64,000 nt of DNA from Sphingomonas sp. (GTDB lineage Bacteria > Pseudomonadota > Alphaproteobacteria > Sphingomonadales > Sphingomonadaceae): NCBI RefSeq assembly GCF_004799495.1, contig NZ_SSMY01000009.1:1-64000 (forward strand). The letters run 5' to 3'. The notes beneath the pieces are model-generated. The model was not told the origin of the DNA. It made no database searches and worked only from the letters and a program-made list of their open reading frames with translations. Every line of letters starts with the position of its first letter. Position 1 is the stretch's first letter. Positions 1 to 7,065 of the stretch are shown here, one piece after another. A program made the position numbers and the translations under genes.

Positions 1-46
1 GGGGCATTTTTATGGGCTCGGGAACCGCGACGCGGTATGATGGGAT

Positions 47-361
47 ATGTCCGAATTTCGCCAGTGCCCAAGCTACCCCGAGTTCCGCGTTACCCGTGAA
101 GGCCTCGTTGAACGCGAACGCGTCTTGGCGACTACCGGTGAGATCAAAATCACCCGTTTCAAACCCGGCATGGGGTTCTTCACCTTCAAGAGCAAATCGC
201 TTCTACTGAGCGAGTTGATGCGAGACGCGTGGGGTATGAAGCTTCCACCACCAAGGGTTCGCATGGCCGATGAGTTCTGCCCGGCGATTGGGCGCATCGT
301 CACAATTCACGAGCGCATCGCTGAGCTTCATTCAAATAATGAAAATCCCGTTCAGCCGTGA
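47..361 (+). CDS. NUMOD4-like small phage protein, hypothetical
   Basis: A 104-residue protein. Its first 60 residues resemble the NUMOD4 fold that precedes HNH nucleases: a YPEFRVTREG stretch like 'Y-x-V-S-x-x-G', then a basic block and a LLSELMRDAWG helix like the usual 'vHrLVaeAF'. There is no HNH motif after it, so it is either a stand-alone DNA-binding piece or a degraded homing-endonuclease relative. The start has only a weak ribosome-binding site, and earlier starts cannot be excluded because the window begins just upstream. It converges on the secreted protein at 470-1225, with a hairpin between them. The family match is inference from residue pattern only. Confidence 0.5.
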   Translation: MSEFRQCPSYPEFRVTREGLVERERVLATTGEIKITRFKPGMGFFTFKSKSLLLSELMRDAWGMKLPPPRVRMADEFCPAIGRIVTIHERIAELHSNNENPVQP

Positions 362-435
362 TAGAAGAATGAGGCTTGAGATCGCCGCAGCTTGGGAGTG
401 CATGGTGCACTGGCGACGTAGGGCACTGACTGAGA

Positions 436-470
436 GAAGGGGCAGCCGCAACGCTGCCCCTTCAACGTTT
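436..470. terminator. Hairpin between convergent genes
   Basis: An 11-bp perfect inverted repeat (GAAGGGGCAGC, 6-base loop, GCTGCCCCTTC) lies in the gap between two convergent genes. The plus-strand side continues into AACGTTTT. Position and shape fit a bidirectional intrinsic terminator, although the U-run is short. Confidence 0.7.
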
Positions 471-1225
471 TAGATGGCGTTCGGCGTGGCGGCTTTCTTG
501 GCCGCTCGTGCGTCCGACACGACCTTGAGCAAACGCGTGTCGGTCATGATGATGGCCATGTCATCGATCTTCGAGAAGCGCGATTGCGCCGTGATCGATG
601 ACAACGGGTTAGACCAAACCGATGTGGACTGATCGAAGCTCGCGCCCATTTTATTCTGCACCGTGCCAGCCACAGTGACGGGCTTGCCCCATTTGCCCGT
701 GAGGGCTTCAACCACGTCTTCGAATACCGCGACGTTCGACCGCCCTTCGAACTCATAAAGGCGCATCACGCCGTCCTTGGGGTCCTTGATGAAGCTGAAC
801 GAATATTCGTTGCTCGCATAGTTGGTCGCCGCCAGTTTGAGTCCGGCTGTCAGGCCATTCATGTATTGGCTATTCGTCGTCACCCAAACGCATTTGACGA
901 CGCCAAGGCTCTTCTCAATCGAGTCGAAAATCATTACGTCCACTGGCTCTTGATCGTAGCGATCATTTCCGACCTTCTCGCCAGTGCAAACGGTCTTGGC
1001 TGAGGTGCCGTCCGGGTGCGGCATCCGTCGGAAATCTTCGAGCGATGTTTCGAGCGCGACGCCCTTGAAGTCATAGAGACGTGGCGGGGCAGATGGTGCG
1101 GGAGCGGGCTTAGGAGCGGCTGGCGCTGCCTTGGGCGCGGGGCGTGCCGGTGCACGTCGTGTCTGAGCGATAGCGGGCGTCGCCATGATGGCGAAGACAG
1201 ACGCAATGGTGATGAAGCGCTTCAT
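470..1225 (-). CDS. Exported protein, hypothetical (prophage accessory gene)
   Basis: A 251-residue protein with a clear signal peptide (MKRFITIASVFAIMATPAIA followed by Q), so it should be exported to the periplasm. An Ala/Pro-rich linker covers about residues 23-48 and a soluble domain of about 200 residues follows. I do not recognise the domain. The start is firm: GGGAGGA lies at good spacing before the ATG. It points against the late genes, as accessory (moron) genes do, so it may be expressed in the lysogen. No lipobox cysteine is seen. Confidence 0.7.
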   Translation of the reverse strand: MKRFITIASVFAIMATPAIAQTRRAPARPAPKAAPAAPKPAPAPSAPPRLYDFKGVALETSLEDFRRMPHPDGTSAKTVCTGEKVGNDRYDQEPVDVMIFDSIEKSLGVVKCVWVTTNSQYMNGLTAGLKLAATNYASNEYSFSFIKDPKDGVMRLYEFEGRSNVAVFEDVVEALTGKWGKPVTVAGTVQNKMGASFDQSTSVWSNPLSSITAQSRFSKIDDMAIIMTDTRLLKVVSDARAAKKAATPNAI

Positions 1226-1292
1226 GGTTCCTCCCTATTCAATGGCGCGAATAAGACGGACGTTCGCGAGCACGTCAAGTTTCGGTTTCTTT

Positions 1293-1658
1293 TCACTCGA
1301 ACGTTTGTGTTGTCGGACCGACTTCAACGCCCGCTTCGAGCCGGGAAAGCACGTCTTGTTGCGCCGGAATCCATTGAAGCTCGCCATTCGAATAAAGCTT
1401 CACGTCCGGGTTCTCGATTGCTCGGCGAAGCTCGGCACGTTGGGCCGCATTCAACATCGCATAGGCCTGAGACAACGACGTTCGTTCGTGCACCTGCCGG
1501 TCAAACCTAATGACAGCGATCTCATCAATCTCACTGCCGCCATTATGAATGTAAATTTCTCGGATCGCGTGCTTCACAGCTTCGCGCGCCCATATCTCGG
1601 TTGAGAGTAGATGTTTGAGCATAAAGTCTACCAGATGTGCCATGGGATCGGCGGTCAT
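1293..1658 (-). CDS. Hypothetical protein
   Basis: A 121-residue mixed alpha/beta protein with no recognised domain and no signal or membrane segment. It lies downstream of, and is divergent from, the small terminase start at 1674, with only 15 bp between them. There is no good Shine-Dalgarno sequence before the first ATG. The internal ATG five codons later (MAHLVDF) is an alternative start. It is followed after 67 bp by the exported protein gene on the same strand and may be co-transcribed with it. Whether it is expressed is uncertain; coding is supported mainly by an open frame across AT-richer phage DNA. Confidence 0.5.
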   Translation of the reverse strand: MTADPMAHLVDFMLKHLLSTEIWAREAVKHAIREIYIHNGGSEIDEIAVIRFDRQVHERTSLSQAYAMLNAAQRAELRRAIENPDVKLYSNGELQWIPAQQDVLSRLEAGVEVGPTTQTFE

Positions 1659-1673
1659 ACCATAAATACAGGC

Positions 1674-2288
1674 ATGGTGGATCGCAGAAAGCTCAAGTCT
1701 CGCATAGAACGCTCAAAACCGGTTGTGCCGGACGCCGACGGAACGCGCTCGCTCGCCGAGATCGCCGACGCTGCCGATGGCGTGACGAACCCAATTCAAA
1801 TGGTGGCGCTCGGCAAGCAAGCCATTCGAGATATCGGCAAGCGTCTTGCCCAAATTCAGGGATTGAAGCCGGGCGGCACGTCAATTCGCACCGCTGAGAT
1901 CGTTGAAGAGATCATTGAACGGCTTAAAACGGGTGAAACACTCACATCGATCACATGCGATCCGCGAATGCCTTCTCAATCGGCGTTGTGGAATTGGCGA
2001 GACGCCGATGAAGAGCTTGAAGATCGCATCGTGAGAGCGCAGGCGAAGGGGCAGCACACACTTGCTGACGCTCGTCTCGACATTGCTCTTGGCGGTCCGA
2101 CCTCAACGGGTGATCGCCTTCGTGACAAGCTCGTGATCGACACCATCAACGCTAATATCGCACAGCGTAACCGCGCGGAGTTCGGCGAGAAGATCGCGGT
2201 CACGGCTCAACACACGTTGATGCCGTATTCGGTGCCGATGACGCTCATTCCGAGCGACGTTGTGAAGCCTGAAAACGACCCCGAATAA
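1674..2288 (+). CDS. terS: Terminase small subunit (Sf6-type)
   Basis: A 204-residue protein. The segment IVEEIIERLKTGETLTSI, then RMPSQSALWNW and a helix rich in Arg/Ala/Gln, matches the Sf6-like small terminase family, where a helix-turn-helix recognises the packaging site and the C-terminal part contacts the large subunit. The start at 1674 was chosen over an upstream ATG at 1611 because TAAATA plus 5 bases precedes it, as for other late genes, and the upstream extension is unlike the family. It is unusually far from the large subunit at 7066; about 4.8 kb of accessory genes lies between them. Role in DNA packaging is family knowledge; the match is by eye. Confidence 0.75.
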   Translation: MVDRRKLKSRIERSKPVVPDADGTRSLAEIADAADGVTNPIQMVALGKQAIRDIGKRLAQIQGLKPGGTSIRTAEIVEEIIERLKTGETLTSITCDPRMPSQSALWNWRDADEELEDRIVRAQAKGQHTLADARLDIALGGPTSTGDRLRDKLVIDTINANIAQRNRAEFGEKIAVTAQHTLMPYSVPMTLIPSDVVKPENDPE

Positions 2289-2427
2289 GGGCATTTGTGC
2301 CCGGCTTGTGCCCGGCAAGCCGAACGCTCCCGAATGACCGTTTGAATTACAATCACTTAGTTTGCCCGACACACGGTTTAACGATGCTCTACCCCATGCT
2401 AAGGCGCATTGCGGACAAGGGGGCGGT
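2289..2427. promoter_or_regulatory. Intergenic: GTGCCC direct repeat inside a hairpin
   Basis: Just after the small terminase gene lie two GTGCCC copies 11 bp apart (2297 and 2308). GGCTTG and CAAGCC flank the second copy and can form a stem, so this could end transcription. The same spaced pair, ATTTGTGCCCG, two variable bases, TTGTGCCC, recurs at 33,568-33,588 beside the attachment site. The remaining bases up to the next gene show no clear promoter. Confidence 0.45.
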
Positions 2428-3051
2428 ATGCGGACTATCGGTCTACGGTTGAGCGAGCCAACGGTGCGGTTCGTTGCTGACGCCAAAGATGCCCCCGATT
2501 GGACGGTGCGCTTCGAAGCGAAGCGGGCCGGTTTCGACTACATCGGCCTCACCAAAGGCGGTGACTTGCTCGCGCTGCCCGGCCAACTGTGGCTCAAGGC
2601 TGGCGATCCGGACAAGGATGCCGTGGGCACGATGCACTATTGGCAGCCCCCTGAGGGTGTCGAGCGCGACAGCGACTTTGACAACACCTTCAACGTCTCG
2701 TGCTTCGTTCCTGCCGAGCACTTCCGCCAAATCATCGACTCTATCGAGCGCGGACGCCCGCCGTTGAGCGTGGCGATCACGATCCCGACCCTCATCGATC
2801 TCGGCAAATGGGAGATCGGCGCGAGGGACGATTTCGGCGACACGTGGCACGCGATCTCGCGGGTGTCGTTCACCTTCGACCATCATCCCGAGCCCGAGCC
2901 CGAGCCGGATGAACCCGAGCCGCTACCGATCCCGACCGACAAACTCATCGCCTCAGCGCTCGGCTACCTGAGGCTCGACCTCGCCAAGTATGCCACGATT
3001 GGCGGGGCGTTGCTCGTGGTGCTCATCCTCGTGGTGCTGTGGCGTCGCTGA
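2428..3051 (+). CDS. C-tail-anchored membrane protein, hypothetical
   Basis: A 207-residue protein with a soluble N-terminal domain of about 155 residues, a Pro/Glu linker (repeated EPEP, about residues 158-172), and a single hydrophobic segment at the very end (IGGALLVVLILVVLW) followed by RR. The topology is therefore a tail anchor with the soluble domain probably cytoplasmic. I do not recognise the soluble domain. The ATG at 2428 has GGGGG at good spacing and was preferred to the upstream TTG at 2362. It is followed after 19 bp by another membrane protein, so the two likely form one unit. Confidence 0.65.
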   Translation: MRTIGLRLSEPTVRFVADAKDAPDWTVRFEAKRAGFDYIGLTKGGDLLALPGQLWLKAGDPDKDAVGTMHYWQPPEGVERDSDFDNTFNVSCFVPAEHFRQIIDSIERGRPPLSVAITIPTLIDLGKWEIGARDDFGDTWHAISRVSFTFDHHPEPEPEPDEPEPLPIPTDKLIASALGYLRLDLAKYATIGGALLVVLILVVLWRR

Positions 3052-3070
3052 GGGCGCATAGGGGGTTGAA

Positions 3071-3577
3071 ATGGCCGATGGGGACACGAGCGCTTGGATC
3101 GGGCTTGCGGGCGTTGCCCTTGGCGGCACGATCAGCACCATTGCGAGCTTCGCGCTGGCCTTCACGGAGCGGAAGAAGTTCGCCCGAGATCGCATCTGGG
3201 ATATCCGCCGTGGGGTCTACACGAAGATCATCGCCGTGATGGGCGATATCGAGCGCCGCGCGGAAGATCACCGGTTCAACTTCACGGACGACGCCGGGGG
3301 CGAGAACTACTTCGACAGTCCGGCCTATCGGCAGATGGAAGGCGAGATCGTCAATCTCGAAGCCCGGCTCGACCGCATCATCACGCTCAATCTCGTCATC
3401 ATGAGCAAGGCGATGGTGAAATGGCACCGGGACATGATCGGCGAGCTTGGTGAGTTGGTCGAGCACCCTGAGGCTTATGAGCCGTTCGATGTCGCTGACG
3501 TGCGGCACAAGATATTCAAGGCTCAGTTGGATCGCGTGACGGATATCGCGCAGCGCGAGTTGGGCGTGCCCGGTTAG
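3071..3577 (+). CDS. Membrane-anchored coiled-coil protein, hypothetical
   Basis: A 168-residue protein with an N-terminal hydrophobic segment of about 20 residues (IGLAGVALGGTISTIASFAL), then a long helical region rich in Glu, Arg and Asp. It would sit in the inner membrane with a cytoplasmic helical body. GGGGG lies 6 bases before the ATG. No family is recognised. It is the second gene of a pair of membrane proteins in the accessory segment, and could take part in superinfection exclusion or host-envelope modification; that is speculation from topology only. Confidence 0.6.
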   Translation: MADGDTSAWIGLAGVALGGTISTIASFALAFTERKKFARDRIWDIRRGVYTKIIAVMGDIERRAEDHRFNFTDDAGGENYFDSPAYRQMEGEIVNLEARLDRIITLNLVIMSKAMVKWHRDMIGELGELVEHPEAYEPFDVADVRHKIFKAQLDRVTDIAQRELGVPG

Positions 3578-3719
3578 GGCCTTTGGACGAGATCGGTTCA
3601 AAACGGTTGGATTCCCGCTTTTTCGCGCTTTTCGCCCTGAAATCGGCCTTTTTGACGCGAAAATGATGCCAAAACGGGCATTCGCGGTTCGGGGCGGCGG
3701 CGTCGGGTGTGCATCTGAG

Positions 3720-4235
3720 CTATCGGAAGCGTGGCAACCGGTTCGGGTAAGCAAGACACCGCTCGGCAGCGAAGGTGCGTTCACGCCGCCCCATAGTCGT
3801 GATGCTCACGTAGACGCGCGGCAGATGCAGCACGCGCACGATCCACGGGGCTTTGTCCGCGAGATCGGACGCCGCGTCGTGGTCGAGCACGAGCACTCCG
3901 CGCTCGTGAGGCTTAATCTGGAGCGGCAGGGGAAAATATTCGGGATCGTCATAGCCGAACGCATACTTCGCGGTCTTCCGTCGAAGAGCATCGCGGTAGC
4001 GCACGCGGGTGACATTGAGCGCCCGGTCGGTGACGTTTTGAATGTAGAGCGTGGGGTATTCGTCCGGCCCCATCTGCCCGACGTGAGTCTCCCAATCGAT
4101 GTGCACTTGGTAGCGGTCGCGTCCGTTCCACCATTGCAGGAACGCCCACGCACCCGCGCCGACAATGAGCGTGCCGATGTAGCTGCCCACGCTCTTGATA
4201 TTCTCTGGCGTTAAGAGGCTCGCGATCCCGGTCAA
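3720..4235 (-). CDS. Membrane protein, hypothetical
   Basis: A 171-residue protein with one hydrophobic segment near the N-terminus (VGSYIGTLIVGAGAWAFLQW, about residues 16-35), then a soluble beta-rich domain. It contains YPTLYIQNVTDRALNVTRVRY and H-E-R-G-V-L-type strands reminiscent of immunoglobulin-like folds, but I do not recognise the family. It is the last gene of a short minus-strand group of three (4782 to 3720) in the accessory segment. Its neighbours suggest an accessory rather than a virion function. Confidence 0.55.
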   Translation of the reverse strand: MTGIASLLTPENIKSVGSYIGTLIVGAGAWAFLQWWNGRDRYQVHIDWETHVGQMGPDEYPTLYIQNVTDRALNVTRVRYRDALRRKTAKYAFGYDDPEYFPLPLQIKPHERGVLVLDHDAASDLADKAPWIVRVLHLPRVYVSITTMGRRERTFAAERCLAYPNRLPRFR

Positions 4236-4280
4236 CTGATCCCCCGTCGATTACTCGACCGGCACCGTAGAGGGTTAGTT

Positions 4281-4592
4281 TCAACTACGGAACCGACTGA
4301 TCGCCCGCTTCCAGTCCGCCGCGCTCGGCATGGGCAAGCTCGTGTTCGCTTCCTTCGACCGGCTCCACGTCAGGAAGGCACCGGCACCGCACTTGGTGCA
4401 CTTGAACCGATGCGTCGCGCTCTTGAGGTTGCCGTCCCAATGCTTGCGTTCGAAGAGCCACCACAGGGCGTGCGGATCGAAGATCGTCTCGCGGGCGCAC
4501 CGTCGGCAGATGGCTACGACGCTGTAATGCCAAGCCGCGCATTCAAAGATCGATGACGGGATGCGCATCCCGTCCCGGTCGAAGCGAGCCAC
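4281..4592 (-). CDS. Zinc-ribbon-like small protein, hypothetical
   Basis: A 103-residue protein with two CxxC knuckles, CRRC at about residue 29 and CTKCG at about residue 69, separated by about 38 residues. This spacing fits a zinc ribbon. The C-terminal 30 residues are basic. Zinc ribbons of this kind usually bind nucleic acid or protein; no more precise function can be given. Its start is 1 bp after the stop of the 62-residue gene upstream, so translation is probably coupled. Confidence 0.6.
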   Translation of the reverse strand: MARFDRDGMRIPSSIFECAAWHYSVVAICRRCARETIFDPHALWWLFERKHWDGNLKSATHRFKCTKCGAGAFLTWSRSKEANTSLPMPSAADWKRAISRFRS

Positions 4593-4593
4593 G

Positions 4594-4782
4594 TCACAGG
4601 GCTAAGCGAAGCTGATCTCGTTCGACCTTCAGCCGCTCAACAATCTCATGGGCGAGATCGTCGGCGGCACGTTGGCGCGCTTGTTCAGATGGGCAGGCGA
4701 GCCCGAGCCGCGTCACGGCACTGGCGTTGAGGATAGCGGCAGCGATCACCGCCGGGGCGGGCAAGGGGTTCGAATCGTGCAT
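4594..4782 (-). CDS. Small protein, hypothetical
   Basis: A 62-residue protein, Ala-rich at the N-terminus and amphipathic-helical towards the C-terminus (QRAADDLAHEIVERLKVERD). No domain is recognised. It is the first gene of the minus-strand group 4782-3720 and is divergent from the HNH-like gene at 4887; the 104 bp between them must hold promoters for both directions. The close spacing to the zinc-ribbon gene downstream supports it being translated. Confidence 0.5.
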   Translation of the reverse strand: MHDSNPLPAPAVIAAAILNASAVTRLGLACPSEQARQRAADDLAHEIVERLKVERDQLRLAL

Positions 4783-4886
4783 CCCGGCATTGTGGACAAA
4801 AGGGGAACATTCGCCAAGCCCCGCGACGAAAAATCGCGTTTTCGGGCCTTAAAGATACCGATGAGAACAACTTTGCTAAATATGAG

Positions 4887-5318
4887 ATGGAAAACATCTC
4901 AGCACCCGGCACCAAGCACCGGACCTACACAATTCTCAAGGGTATGAAGCAACGTTGCAGCGATCCGAACCATCGATCCTACCATCGCTACGGCGGTAGA
5001 GGCATTCAGGTTTGCGACGAATGGCGAAAAGACTTTAGGGCCTTTCAATCTTGGGCGATCAACAATGGCTATGCCGACGATTTGACTATCGACCGCATTG
5101 ACAACGACAAGGGATATTCACCCGAAAACTGTCAATGGGTTTCTCAGCGCGCCCAATCTCATAACCGGCACGACAACGTGCTCACGATGATCGATGCGAA
5201 CGCGATCCGTGCCGCCTACGCGGCTGGCGGCGTCAGCATGAGGAAGCTCGGGGCTCGTTACGGCGTGATGGTCTCTACGATCCACGGCATCGTGCACGGC
5301 ACCCGCTGGGTTGAGTGA
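4887..5318 (+). CDS. Phage HNH/AP2-type endonuclease-like protein with C-terminal HTH
   Basis: A 143-residue protein. Residues about 20-95 carry the pattern YHRYGGRGIQVCDEW, IDRIDNDKGYSPENCQW and SHNRH, a signature common in phage-encoded HNH or AP2-related DNA-binding proteins. Residues about 107-140 (IRAAYAAGGVSMRKLGARY) look like a resolvase-type helix-turn-helix. It probably binds or cuts DNA and may be a selfish free-standing element inside the phage. TAAATA lies 4 bases before the ATG and there is no Shine-Dalgarno sequence. The start codon lies in a 7-bp hairpin, TGAGATG pairing with CATCTCA across GAAAA. Confidence 0.65.
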   Translation: MENISAPGTKHRTYTILKGMKQRCSDPNHRSYHRYGGRGIQVCDEWRKDFRAFQSWAINNGYADDLTIDRIDNDKGYSPENCQWVSQRAQSHNRHDNVLTMIDANAIRAAYAAGGVSMRKLGARYGVMVSTIHGIVHGTRWVE

Positions 5319-5337
5319 CGGGCGGCTAAATAGGTGC

Positions 5338-5499
5338 ATGAGCCCTGAGCAGCTTCACTTGCTCATGAACATGCCGCTTGCCGACGAAGGCGAGCTTATC
5401 GACCGCGTGTCAGTGCTCGAACACGAGATAATCGAACTTCAAGGCATGTTGTTCGCCCTCATCGCCGCAATGGCGGAAGGGATGCCGAGCAAACGCTAA
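5338..5499 (+). CDS. Small acidic helical protein, hypothetical
   Basis: A 53-residue acidic protein (DEGELIDRVSVLEHEIIELQ) predicted to form a coiled coil, with a mildly hydrophobic C-terminal half (MLFALIAAMA). The start at 5338 was chosen because TAAATA plus 5 bases precedes it, as for other genes of this phage; an upstream non-ATG start would overlap the previous gene. Its stop codon is itself the TAA of the next TAAATA copy at 5497. No function is assigned. Confidence 0.55.
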   Translation: MSPEQLHLLMNMPLADEGELIDRVSVLEHEIIELQGMLFALIAAMAEGMPSKR

Positions 5500-5559
5500 A
5501 TAGGGAGGTAATACATGAGGACGCAAAAGACCAACTTTGCCGGGCGCGGTCTTTTGCGT
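5497..5559 (+). promoter_or_regulatory. TAAATA, ribosome-binding site and 12-bp hairpin
   Basis: After TAAATA at 5497-5502 comes GGGAGG, then an ATG at 5515 with no convincing gene behind it. The next bases form a perfect 12-bp stem, ACGCAAAAGACC at 5521-5532 and GGTCTTTTGCGT at 5548-5559, with a 15-base loop. It could be a terminator or an attenuator before the endolysin; there is no clean U-run. Confidence 0.5.
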
Positions 5560-5612
5560 TTCACCACACTATTACGACGTTCAGCGAACAATTCGAAAGA
5601 ACTAAATATGCG

Positions 5613-6080
5613 ATGGCTACTCAGATATCGCAGCACTTCACTCTCGAAGAACTCACGTCATCCGACACTGCCCGTCGCCTCGGCGATCCCAACCAGCCCG
5701 GCGCGGCTGAGATCGCGGCGCTCAAGGTGCTTTGCGAAAAGGTGCTCGAACCGATCCGTGCGCATTATGGCCGACCGATCCGTATCAACTCAGGCTATCG
5801 CTCAGCCCGCGTCAACCAAGCCGTGGGATCGTCGCCGTCATCGCAGCATCGGCTTGGTGAGGCTGCCGATATCGAAATCAGCGGAGTCGCCAACCGCGAT
5901 CTCGCTATTTGGATTCGCGACAACATCCTCTTCGATCAACTCATTCTCGAAGCCTATCATCCCGGCAACCCAACGTCGGGATGGGTTCACGTCAGCTATC
6001 GCACCGGACGATTGCGCAAGAGCGTGTTGACGATGGCGCTTGGCACGCACGGGCCGGTCTACACGCCGGGCATCGCATGA
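5613..6080 (+). CDS. M15-family endolysin (D-Ala-D-Ala carboxypeptidase-like)
   Basis: A 155-residue protein of the Peptidase_M15_3 / VanY-like group. Visible zinc-site signatures are SSQHRLGEAADIEI (His and Asp ligands, about residues 75-88) and WVHVSY near residue 125, with SGYRS before them, the usual order in this family. It should cut peptide cross-links of peptidoglycan during lysis. It has no signal peptide, so release depends on a holin; the holin-like gene is far away at 30,631. TAAATA plus 4 bases precedes the ATG. Its stop overlaps the start of the next gene. Confidence 0.85.
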   Translation: MATQISQHFTLEELTSSDTARRLGDPNQPGAAEIAALKVLCEKVLEPIRAHYGRPIRINSGYRSARVNQAVGSSPSSQHRLGEAADIEISGVANRDLAIWIRDNILFDQLILEAYHPGNPTSGWVHVSYRTGRLRKSVLTMALGTHGPVYTPGIA

Positions 6081-6262
6081 CCCGCTATCGCGTCCGCAGG
6101 GCTGCCCCGCGTTTGTGTGGCGAATGGTATGACGCACCGCTCATTCCCAATCTCATCGTGAGCGATCACGAGCCGATTTTCACTGGCCTCTTGGACGGCG
6201 AAGGAAACGAAATTTGGCGCGATCCCGAACCAATCGGTTTTCATAATCCGCTTGACTCATAA
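6077..6262 (+). CDS. Small protein, hypothetical
   Basis: A 61-residue protein that begins in an ATGA overlap with the endolysin stop codon, so it is probably translated by coupling. It has a basic N-terminus (MTRYRVRRA) and an acidic C-terminal part. It has no membrane segment and so is not an obvious holin or spanin. I do not recognise it. Confidence 0.5.
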   Translation: MTRYRVRRAAPRLCGEWYDAPLIPNLIVSDHEPIFTGLLDGEGNEIWRDPEPIGFHNPLDS

Positions 6263-6280
6263 ACGGTTCTTCAATCGATA
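6252..6280 (+). promoter_or_regulatory. Candidate sigma-70 promoter
   Basis: TTGACT at 6252 and TCGATA at 6275 are separated by 17 bp, ahead of the gene at 6320, whose ribosome-binding site is GGAG. This is one of the few places in the phage with a recognisable -35/-10 pair. A direct repeat GCACCGATT lies just downstream and could be a binding site. Confidence 0.4.
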
Positions 6281-6319
6281 GAGCGCACCGATTTTCGTGC
6301 ACCGATTGGAGATCACAAA

Positions 6320-6739
6320 ATGGCATTGAAAGACGTGCTCGCACTCGCGGACGACAAGCTTCGTGAGACTTTTCACCTCAAGCCGCACGACCCGGTGAAG
6401 GCACGCAAGCCGCACCTAACTTGGCTCGACAAGCGCAAAGCAGCGTGGGCAGATATCGGCAACAAGCGTGACCGCTTCATCAAGGTAAACAATGGCGTGG
6501 TCGAGTTCCACTTGCCGTTCGAACTCGGCGGCAAGAGCGTCTTCTACGTGCCGAGCGAGCGTTTCGCTGACTTCCTTGAGAAGCTTCACATCGCGGTCAA
6601 CACTGGCGAAGCCGACGAAGCCATTGCGGCGCTGAATAAGGGCGCGCGCACGCCCGGTCCGGCTCGCGGCAAGCGCGGCCCGCTCAGCCCGGAAGCACTC
6701 GAAGCACGCCGTGCGAAGATGGCGGCTAAGAAGAAGTAA
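6320..6739 (+). CDS. Basic phage protein, hypothetical
   Basis: A 139-residue protein, strongly basic at its C-terminus (KRGPLSPEALEARRAKMAAKK), with a folded middle part containing LPFELGGKSVFYVPSERF. The basic tail suggests nucleic acid binding. It has its own GGAG ribosome-binding site and is flanked by a candidate promoter and a strong terminator, so it may be a separately transcribed unit between lysis and packaging genes. No family is recognised. Confidence 0.6.
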   Translation: MALKDVLALADDKLRETFHLKPHDPVKARKPHLTWLDKRKAAWADIGNKRDRFIKVNNGVVEFHLPFELGGKSVFYVPSERFADFLEKLHIAVNTGEADEAIAALNKGARTPGPARGKRGPLSPEALEARRAKMAAKKK

Positions 6740-6760
6740 TCCCGCAAGGGTGAATGTCCG

Positions 6761-6796
6761 AAAGGGCGGTTCGGGTCATCCTGAGCCGCCCTTTTT
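6761..6796 (+). terminator. Rho-independent terminator
   Basis: AAAGGGCGG pairs with CCGCCCTTT across a loop of about 16 bases and runs into a T stretch. It ends transcription of the gene at 6320-6739. The next gene begins 23 bp beyond, so that gene and the large terminase need a fresh promoter, which makes the TAAATA at 6808 notable. Confidence 0.85.
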
Positions 6797-6818
6797 CATG
6801 CGCTGACTAAATACGCGC

Positions 6819-7043
6819 ATGAAGACTGTTGACCTTCCCGCGCTCGACAATTCGGGCAACCTCACACCGCTTGTCGTTGAAGCTCTCTCGAAGGGCGCAA
6901 CGAGCCGTCATCACCCGACCGACGCCGACCGCATTCAGCTTTGCTTTGACAAGGTGGCGGATGCTGCCGCGTTCGCAAAGCTCGTGGGCGCTCAGCCCGA
7001 CGAAGAGCCCGCACCGGCTGCCGACCACTCCGACGCTGAGTAA
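6819..7043 (+). CDS. Small protein before the large terminase, hypothetical
   Basis: A 74-residue acidic protein with no recognised domain. It lies immediately after a terminator and before the large terminase. TAAATA plus 5 bases precedes the ATG, with no Shine-Dalgarno sequence. The motif sits in the loop of a 7-bp hairpin, CATGCGC pairing with GCGCATG, whose 3' arm contains the start codon. A packaging-associated role is possible by position only. Confidence 0.55.
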   Translation: MKTVDLPALDNSGNLTPLVVEALSKGATSRHHPTDADRIQLCFDKVADAAAFAKLVGAQPDEEPAPAADHSDAE

Positions 7044-7065
7044 CGCCAACCCGGCTAAATAGCCG

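Noticed and set aside
2362..2427. TTG-started extension of the tail-anchored protein
   Set aside because: The ATG at 2428 has a good ribosome-binding site; the extension has none.
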